Assembly (NCBI GenBank): GCA_030142905.1
Contig: JASJOG010000002.1
Coordinates: 2,788,501-2,852,500 of the forward strand
Direction of reading: 5' to 3'
Length of the DNA: 64,000 bases
From: Heliopora coerulea
Lineage: Eukaryota > Cnidaria > Anthozoa > Scleralcyonacea > Helioporidae
Shown here: piece by piece, positions 24,876 to 33,900 of the stretch
How positions within the stretch are numbered: position 1 is the stretch's first letter
How the letters are laid out: the number at the start of each line of letters is the position of its first letter
Notes under the pieces: model-generated
Databases searched by the model: none
The model's input: the letters and a program-made list of their open reading frames with translations, nothing else
What the model was told of the DNA's origin: nothing
Made by a program: the position numbers and the translations under genes

Positions 24876-25088
24876 TATTTAACCGGACAGCGTTCATTGT
24901 CAATTGTTTGAGAAGTGGGATAGCACACTCATCGTCCAGAAGAGTTGTCCAGGCTATGACAATCTTTGGATGCTTTCTCCGCTTTCCACACAAAGATTTC
25001 ATCGCCTCAATCAGAATTTTTTTCCCTATGAAATGTTGCCCCACTGAAGACGTTAGTATGTACTTTTGGCTCGAAACAAAAATGCAAG
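24876..25088 (+). CDS. Candidate upstream exon of the Frizzled-like receptor
   Basis: Acceptor TTTGAACATCTTGCAG, donor CAAG/GTAAAC, 213 nt, phase 1-1, open throughout. The peptide contains FNRTAFIVNC, an amphipathic middle, FGCFLRFP and FFPMKCCPTED. The donor phase matches the acceptor phase of the exon at 27760, so it could be the end of an extracellular cysteine-bearing domain of that receptor. I cannot align it convincingly to a Frizzled cysteine-rich domain. Confidence 0.35.
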
Positions 25089-26883
25089 GTAAACAGCCAC
25101 CAGGTAACTCGCTGCAAAGCTACTTGTTTTTGGTCACCAAATTATCCTTCGGCAAAACAGTTGTCCGCTTCAGTCTTTCTCACTTCGAGGGTGATTTGTG
25201 CATGATGACCTTTACCATATTCGACCAGTAATACTTTCATCAGGATTTTAAAACCTCTTAAGAAAGTTTAAAGTCGTCTTTGCGTAAATTTACCGTCGAA
25301 CCGTTTGTATTGAGGTGCCACTAAATGCTTAGTTGAAAATACGCAAGAGTTGCAGGTTTGTACGCCATTTTTCTTTTTTACTGATGTTTTACCGTGGAAA
25401 AAGTACGTCTTTTTCTTCCCTCTTCTCGTTCTTCTTTCGACAAAAACTTGCACAAGGTTTGCTTGTCGTATTTTGTTTTATGTTTTGTATTTTCCGATTT
25501 TTGATCAGCGATAAAAATGCAGAACTCATTCATGTTTTCTTTGTTTATTTCGTCCGTTTCGTAATTCGTTTCATCTTCATCAACAAAGTGTTGTACCGTC
25601 GGATGAATACTTAGCATAAATCTTCTTCACAGCACTTCTAATAGACATTTTTAACCAACTTTGAGATAATATAAAATTTATCAGTTTTTTAAGACAAAAA
25701 ATATCAAAAAAAAATTTTCACTCATGCGCTGTCCGTGATGCTGATATCCAACTGGTAACCTTTGAGAATGATCCAATTTTAAGACGGAAAGCCTGGCTAT
25801 CTAATAAAAAAATCTTTCTTTAAAGCAAAATGAATGAAAAGTTTGATTGGAAAACGACTCGATATATCTCAAGATCGCAATTAATGCAGGGTCTTGCTAT
25901 GAACATCCATTGATAGGCAGTAGAATTGTCAGAATGGATCTCTTATCATTTATTAAACCGTTAAAGGCTATTCTCACCAAACGTTTTGTTTTAATAAAAC
26001 AGAATAGAAATTTTAAACGTAAATATGACGACAAGCAGTTTGAATGTAAAATAATTTCCAGCTTAGGTTGTTAATATTTGTGGGAAAATATTATGTTTTC
26101 TTTATTGCATTACCTCTTGGGAAGGGTGGGCGAGGGTTTGTTGCGTACACGTATTTGTAGTTGTATAAGAATGAATGTATTCCTTCTTCTTTTATAAGAG
26201 AGAATAAAAACTTATTCTTTATTCTTCCTTATTTACCGTTGGGTCGGCAGAGAAAAGTCAATGGAAAATTTTTAACGCTCCATCTCGTAAAAGCTTCATC
26301 ATAATGCATTTTCGTGATATTTCATCTGTAAGAAACCACCCTTACATAAAATTAGTTAATGTTAATTGTTACAACAAAATTAGTTCGATTCTTTGTCCTG
26401 TGTTTTTAATTTTTTACTTCTGGGAATAGTTACATCTTGAAATTAGGAACATGAGCATTTCAATACAGAATTAAGGCATAACGATGACATATGTTCTAAT
26501 GTTGTACACTTAATTGGCTAAAATCGAAGTGATTGAAACACCAGGCTGGAATCGTAGCCTTGTCAAGAGTATTACTGCCCAGCATATTATTCTTAGTAGC
26601 ATTGTTGAAACAAACAAAAATGAACCAGTTGATAATGGAAATAATTTTTAATCACTAACGTTTCGTTGCATAACCTGTAACATCATCAGAGTAAATGATA
26701 ACTATATACACGTGTCGGGAACTTTTAAAGCTTAACGATTACAAAAATGGAGCGGAGTGGTGAGTGTCGCTAAGGCATGACGAAAGAGGTGGCAGATAAT
26801 TAGTAAGCGAGAGTGTAACTAAAGAATGACGAAAGAGGTGTTAGTAAGTAGGAGATGGTGAAATTAAAATAAGGAGAGAGGGA

Positions 26884-27183
26884 AGGATCGAATGTTCTTA
26901 TTTAAGGAAGGTTTTAGTTTGAAAATTAATAAAATTTCACGGATTAGGACATCAAATAGTGAAGTGCCACTGGCCAAAACCGAAAAATCATCGTATGAGA
27001 TGGGATGTTCTGTATGTTTGCTATGCATGAGTACACTAGGAAGACTCGTCTGAGAGATTTTGTTGCCAGTATAGGCCGAAATACACATATGATCAGAGAT
27101 TCTAACATGCAGTTGACGGCAGGTTTCGCCCAAATACAACGCGTCACAGCGTTGGCACTGTTTTTGGATCGTTTACAAATTTC
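26884..27183 (-). pseudogene. Penelope GIY-YIG endonuclease fragment, left arm
   Basis: The minus frame contains YLGETCRQLHVRISDH, a spacer (AYTGN), then HPISYDDFSVLASG, RE.LLI.KL.PSLN and a terminal FPLSLF. This is the GIY-YIG endonuclease tail: the second Tyr motif is YLGET, the Arg-containing helix is RISDH. The reverse transcriptase is absent (5' truncated at the palindrome centre). Confidence 0.7.
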
Positions 27184-27399
27184 AGTGCCAACGCTGTGAC
27201 GCGTTGTATTTGGGCGAGTCTTTCTAGTGTACTCATGCATAGCAAACATACAGAACATCCCATCTCATACGATGATTTTTCGGTTTTGGCCAGTGGCACT
27301 TCACTATTTGATGTCCTAATCCGTGAAAGTTTATTAATTTCCAAACTAAAACCTTCCTTAAATAAGAACATTCGATCCTTCCCTCTCTCCTTATTTTAA
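27183..27399 (+). pseudogene. Penelope GIY-YIG endonuclease fragment, right arm
   Basis: A mirror copy of the left-arm fragment with an internal deletion between YLGE and LMHSKHTEHP. It therefore lacks the catalytic Arg helix. The end (FPLSLF, stop) is conserved. Confidence 0.65.
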
Positions 27400-27759
27400 T
27401 TTCACCATCTCTTACTTACTAACACCTCTTTCGTCATTCCTTAGTTATACTTTCACTTTCTAATTACCTGCCACCTCTTTCGTCATGCCTTAGCGACACT
27501 CACCACTCCGCTCTATTTTTGTAATCGTTAAGCTTTAAAAGTTTCCGACACGTGTATATAGTTATCATTTACTCTGATGATGTTACAGGTTATATAACGA
27601 AACGTTAGTGATTAAAAATTATTTCCATTATCAACTGGTTCGTTTTTGTTTGTTTCAACAGTGCTACTATGAATAATATGCTGGGCAGTAATATTCTTGA
27701 CAAGGTTAATAAGTCAACCAGCAGTGTTGCTGAATAATCACTTAAAATTTCTATTTTAG

Positions 27760-27949
27760 AATTGCGAAATCGCACATGTCGGCATCCACTTGTTCTATCG
27801 AAAAACAGATCATGTGAACCACCTTGTGATTGGTCTTTTATGTCTTCGTCCGACTGGAAAATCTATGATTCCGTGATGTTAAATGGTCTGATAATGGCAT
27901 TGGTGGTTATGGTTTTCACTTTCGTCACGTGGCTGGGGTGTAAACCAAT
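27760..27949 (+). CDS. Receptor exon: linker and TM1
   Basis: The acceptor is ATTTCTATTTTAG, the donor AT/GTAAGG. It encodes the juxtamembrane cysteines (C-HPLV, C-PPC) and TM1 ([18 protein letters not shown]). The spacing of these cysteines relative to TM1 is as in Smoothened and Frizzled. Confidence 0.7.
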
Positions 27950-30900
27950 GTAAGGGCATTCCAAATTTGAATGAATATAGTTTATTTTTAAATAATATAA
28001 TCGCTCAGCCGATCAATCGATGCATCCGTCCATCCATCCACCTATCCATCCATCCATCCACCCACCCACCTATCCGTCCGTTCGTCCGTCCTTCCGTCCA
28101 TCCATCCATCCATCCATCCATCCATCCATCTATCTGTTTATTCATTCAATTGCACATCCTTCCGTTTATTTGCGCTCAGTTTTATCACCGAATCATTTGT
28201 CAGTCAAACCATTCAATCAACTTAACATCAAAACTCTTCAGAAATCAATGTGCAACAAAGCTGAGTTGATCTTGAAAATTACTTATACATGATCCATTGT
28301 TCTTTTCAACCGTTGCAGAAGAAGGTTTCCTCACATAGTTCGATTTTATATTTTGATTAGCAGCGTCTGTTTCAGTAAGTAAAACTTAACTATGTAAATC
28401 ACTTTTTTCATTGGAATAAGGTAAAAGGCCTCGCTGCGGCACATTTATATTTCCACTCGCCAGCGTTTCGTCGTTAAATAATCGAGCAAAATTCTGGCGA
28501 GGATCAATTCGCTCAATTTATGAAAAATGTAGATTTCTTAAACTCTAGGTCATTGCATATTTTTTCTCATTGGTTTTAATCAATGAGAACATTTATGCAC
28601 TCGACATTCTTCCGCCCGATCTAGACAAAACATATTTTAGTGAAATGAAATTTCCTCAACTAAAACAAGTCTCAAGAACGTAAGTTAAGCTTTAAATAAA
28701 CAAAATATTTACTTAACCTTATACTACAAAGGGGCAGAAAGTGCCCCCTGCAAATTTAAATATTTATACTGTATCTCAACAACAATTAAAGTTACTGAGC
28801 TGAAATTTTACGACTTTTCTTAAAAATATCTTGGCTTTGTGGGAAGAACAAACCGTAAAAAAACATTCAGCCAAATAAAAGGTAATGGAGTTTTTTAAAA
28901 CTCCTACTAATCTTGAATTTTCACACCGCATTTTCTTAAGGGTTTTCTTTCCGTTATATTTTGTGTTTGCCTTTCAAATCTTACAAAACCGCAACAACAC
29001 GTTTCTATTTTGACAAATATATAGTTACAAGGCAATAATCAATAATTTTTAAGTATAGCTTATAAGTTAAGATTACTGGTATATTGTAGGTGATCCAAGA
29101 TGGCGGCTTCCATGGAATGTTCAATATCTTTAGCTATGGAGATATCTTTATTATTATAGTAACTCCAAACGAACATAAAGAGAATAAGAGTCATTTTGAG
29201 TCAATTTCATGATGTTTTGAAACTTTTATTGGTAATTCAATATCGTTGTTTTTCATTTAATTACAATAGCAACAAAAAAATACTATGCACGTCCCGGTAA
29301 AGAGAAACCAATTTAAACATGGCTTTCAAATATGTTGATACCATGGTGATTGGTAATTTAAGAGAAAATGAAGATAAAATATACGCACTAAAGCTGTATA
29401 CACAGTGACCAAAGACTATTGGACCATTTAGTTCTTAAAAGAACTGTATGAAACTTAAAAAGGTAAAATACTACGTAAAGAGTAGGCCTATAGAATTAAG
29501 AAAGAGCAGGATGCATTTCGGCAGACCACTTATCAAGTGCTATGCGTCTGCTGACTAAAGAAACAAATCACCTGCTTATATAGTCTCAAGAAAATTGATG
29601 ACATCGACCCAACGGTATGCGAGAGGGTCAAAATAGGGCTTGTTGGAAAACAACTTCCTTTTGCCGGCACAGAAATTATTAACACAAGAATTTCACCTTT
29701 TTAAAAGAAAAGTGAGAAATAATCTTGTAAAAAGACATTTTTCAAGTCGTCAAATTTCGAGGTTTCTACAACTGATGACATCATTTGTTGCCATAACAAC
29801 ATGCCGCTCCCCTAAATCCGAAAAGAACAAAAAGAGCCCAGTCTCGATAGGGTTAATTATGGAATGAACTTGTGTCTGTTAATGAACTTCTCAAAATAAA
29901 AATGTCATATTCTTACCACCGTCGTTCAGAATTTAATCCACTCCTCTACGTACGGTTTGGTAGTGGATATGATGGGATAAGAACTACTCTAGTCTAACGA
30001 GGGATCCATCCTTAGGTCCATGCAACAGCTTTTAGTAGGTTAAAATTTTCATTGCTTGTGATCACATCTGAATATTCACATGTTTTCAAGGTCACACATG
30101 ATTGCACGTGTGAAGTCACGAAGAGCAATCATTTGGGAGTGTTTATATTATATCGAAAAGAAACTCTAATTAGTAGATTGGCAACGATAGTTGAAAGATG
30201 AATTTCAAGCGTGTTATGAGACACTGTAAACTTTCTTTTTTTGGGCTTGCTCTTCAATAATTAACAGCTCTTGGTGTTAGTATGAGGGTGACCCTGCTTG
30301 TGGAGTGTAATTTTGAAACAGAATATAGCTGAGTACATATAATCTAGTCATTCTTTCACTTATAAACTGTTGCTTCTCTTAGCTATTGCAGGAGTTCTTC
30401 CCACACGGCTGGGTCGAGGAAACCGTTCTTGTAGTGCAGGAAACTTCTGGACCGCTGACGGAATTACGTCCGACTGGATAACCTTACAAGGTACTGTCGT
30501 TCATGTGTAAAAGGCACAGTCTCCAATCTGTACAAGGTACTGAGGTTGATAAGAGGCCGTTTATACAGTTAACCTATGTAGATTGTGTTAAGTTGACGTA
30601 ATATGATGAAAGGAAATAGAAAGTGTAACCTTTTTCTTCTTACCTGGGTCAATACGTAGAACAACTGCTGTTAAGACTTGATGAAGAAAAAGCAACCGTG
30701 TATATTTGTATTACACAATTTTGATGGGCACCACTTTTCGACAGGAGACATGTTAGAGCTATTACCCAATTCAAAAAGGTTTTGGTTGTGTTACTATGAA
30801 ATGTGTTTGAAACCAGCTCTCAGACCTCAAACTTTTCCCCCAATAACTCTTCATCCTGTAGTACAGGAAAATATAATACTCTTCTTAGTTCCAAGCTTTC

Positions 30901-33900
30901 CACCTACTGAAAAACGTGCACCTTTGGGTCACTATGGGATCATTAAAGATCATCAACTATTGACCTATTTTTCTCTCTTTTTAATGCTGGAAAGTGCCTG
31001 AAATATTAGTTTGTGAATAAGCATTCTTTGTATGAGTTTTTAAATCAGATTTTTCCTATGTGACTAAAATGAGAACGTGAACAATACAGCCAAACTCAAA
31101 TGTGAATTTTCATATATTATAAAGTCAGTGGCATGCAAGAATCAGGAAAAATTATCGGGTGATAGCTGAGACAACGCGAATGAACAAGTTGGAGTGGAGG
31201 AAAAGTACAAGTTGTATGGTGATAAACTCAACAATTTGTTAGATTTGTGTAAGAAGATTTGACAACAACATTGCATCTTTCACAAATTAAGCTCGCCGAA
31301 TTATCTACGTCTCTTAAATGCATTGAAAGTAAAGTGGAAAGAGGAAAAATTCCTATGGGATTTACTACAGCAACTCAAACTGAAAGTGAAAACAATAGAA
31401 CAAATTATTCATTACAAGTCCAATCATCTTTAACCATGACTACTAATGTTCGACCAACCATTGAAAATATAAATAATTCCACTCCTTTCTCCGATCAATT
31501 ACAAATCTATAGAGAAAAACAAGCCGAGAAATTTTATCCGATGAGTACTAAACCATACTTATCTGCACAAAGGGGCTTTCATTCAAGTCAGAAATCGTAT
31601 TATACTTACTACCAGCCAGTGCAAAAGATTCCAAGCCTCGTTTCCATTCGTACAAGACCTTTTTTTCGAAGACCACACAATTTTGGAAGGAGACACGATG
31701 TAAGTTTTTACGTACAAAGGCAACGCCAACAAATAAACATTAGGGAAGACTGGCAGAATTATTTGGAATTTGTACGTCGGGAAACGAGAATATGACTGGT
31801 CACACCATTAATGCTGACTATAATGTTTCTGTTAGATTACGGAAGAATTTCCAGAATAACGATGTAACAGGAAATGTATACTATGTCCCCGAAATTGTGG
31901 TAGCTAACGTAATGTCACTAGTGCCAAAATTGATCGAAATTCAAGAGTTTATTAATTGCAATGAAATATGTATAGCTCTTCTTACTGGAACTTGGCTGAG
32001 CGAATCCGTATCCGATAGTGTTGTTAACATTCCTGGTTACACTATAATTCGTAAGGATAGATTAACAAATAGTCAAGGAGGAGTTTGCGCTTACGTTAGA
32101 GAATTCCAAGTTAAATTCCAGCATTTGGAAGATTTATCCTGTTGTGACAAGCATGAAGTTCTCTGGTTATATCTGAGACCATCTCGTCTACCACGGGGAT
32201 TTTCTTGCATAATAGTTGCCGCTCTATATCATCCTCCAGGGTCAGATCAAGATTCCATTCTTGACCACCTCTTTTTATGTCTTGGACAGGCTGAGTCGTG
32301 TTATCCAAACTGTGGGCTTAACGTCGCTGGAGATTTTAACCGGTTAAATGTTAAAGGTCTTCAAGAACATTTTCGGCTTAAACAAATTGTCAAAAAGCCT
32401 ACCCGTAAAGATGCCATTCTTCATTATGTTCTTACAAATATCCGTGATTATTATGCACCACAGATTCTACCACCCTTTGGACTATCAGACCATAATACTA
32501 TAATGGTGTCACCCAAGAAAAGAGTTACAAGCTCCGCGACTAAGAAAACTATCATCATACGGGATGAACTATCTAGCTGTAAAGCCGCTATAGGTAGATA
32601 TTTCCGTTCCTTGCACTGAGATATATTATTCGCCTCGTCATGTAGTTGCGAAGATATGATACTGATTTTTCAGGAAATTATTAAGATTGGGTGCGATCTA
32701 TTAATGCCAGTTAAAAAGATAACTAAGAACACAGCAGATGCACTGTGGATGACGCAAAGCCTAAAATTTCTTATACTTAAAAGGCAACGGGCATTTGCCA
32801 AGTATGGAGGAAATTTTCCTATTTTTAAATTTTTTCGAAATGCCGTTAATCATGACAAGAAAGTTTGTAAGTCGAGATATTATGAATCTAGAGTACAGCA
32901 AACGAAAGGCGCAAACCCAAAAGGCTGGTGGAAGGAAGTAAAAAGATTGAGTGGAATGCAGTCTCATACGAGACATCTATTGAGCCAGTTAAATGTTTCC
33001 GAAATTGAATCACTTTCTCTGCATGGAAAGGCAAAATTCAATTTTTGCAGCCCTTCTTGAGCCTCTGTGTGAGTACCAAAGAAATTGTCCACCAAGTAAA
33101 CATCCTTTGGAGGAATGTCCAAGTTTCTTACAAATATCGGAAGACAGAGTTTTGAGCCTCTTAGTAAAACTCAATTCTACCAAAGCCTCTGGCCCAGATG
33201 GAATTTAATATCAATTTTTAAAAGATTACGCGGCCTTGCTGGCATCTCCTATTTGTATGATGATGAATGCATCTTTTCGCGAACAACGTCTTCCTACTCT
33301 ATGAAAACGAGCGGATATATGTCCACTGCCGAAGAAAAAAGTTGTGGAAAATCTTCAAAAAGATCTGAGACCAATAACATTGACCTCATGTACCTTGAAG
33401 GTCGCTGAGGATGTTGTGGTACGCGTTTATCTTAAACCTGCGATTCTTAAGATTGTCGATTATAAACAATTCGGCGCGATACCTAAATCATCTACTACGC
33501 TCACCTTGGTGTCAATGATCCATAGATGGCTATCTCAAACCGATGGTAATGGAGCTACTATACGGATTATTTTATTTGATTATCGTAAAGCATTTGACCT
33601 TATCGATCATGAGATTTTGGCGGGCAAACTATGCTCTTTAGATTTACCAGTCAACGTAGTTAACTGGATTATTGACTTTATAAGCGACCGATACCAAAGA
33701 ATCAAACTTGCAGACGACTGTTTCTCCGAGTGGCGTAAAGTACCTTTAGGCGTCCCTCAAGGTACAAAATTAGGCCCGTACCTTTTATTAATCATGAGAA
33801 ATGACCTTACTATACATGACGAGTGCCTGTGGAAATTTGTTGATGACACAACAATCTCAGAAACCATCGCTCCGAATAATATAAGTCGTTTGCAAGTACT

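Larger units (their letters stand above)
26558..27705. mobile_element. Head-to-head Penelope-like element ends (palindrome)
   Basis: A 1.15 kb inverted duplication. Each arm is the 3' end of a Penelope-like retroelement reading outward from a centre near 27171. The right arm lacks about 80 bp present in the left. Both arms encode the C-terminal GIY-YIG endonuclease region (CQRCDALYLGE at the centre; HPISYDDFSVLASG; NKNIRSFPLSLF at the end). Outside the coding part each arm has the same 270-bp untranslated end, with CTGATGA...GAAACG. Penelope elements combine a reverse transcriptase with GIY-YIG, and inverted partial copies are typical of the group. Confidence 0.75.
25089..27759. other. Putative intron; contains Penelope palindrome
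   Basis: If 24876-25088 belongs to the receptor, this is its intron. Apart from the palindrome at 26558-27705 it holds only AT-rich sequence and short frames. Confidence 0.3.

Noticed and set aside
24876..25088. Frizzled cysteine-rich domain
   Set aside because: Phase fits the receptor, but cysteine number and spacing do not match the ten-cysteine domain. Kept only as a candidate exon.
28018..28145. CRISPR-like array
   Set aside because: Four-base microsatellite without spacers, in a eukaryotic intron.
27967..28292. Pro/Ser/His/Ile-rich open frames
   Set aside because: Produced by the (TCCA)n microsatellite.
30678..31001. 107-codon open frame upstream of the LINE
   Set aside because: No domain, no splice context and no continuity with the element's ORF1. 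Probably chance.
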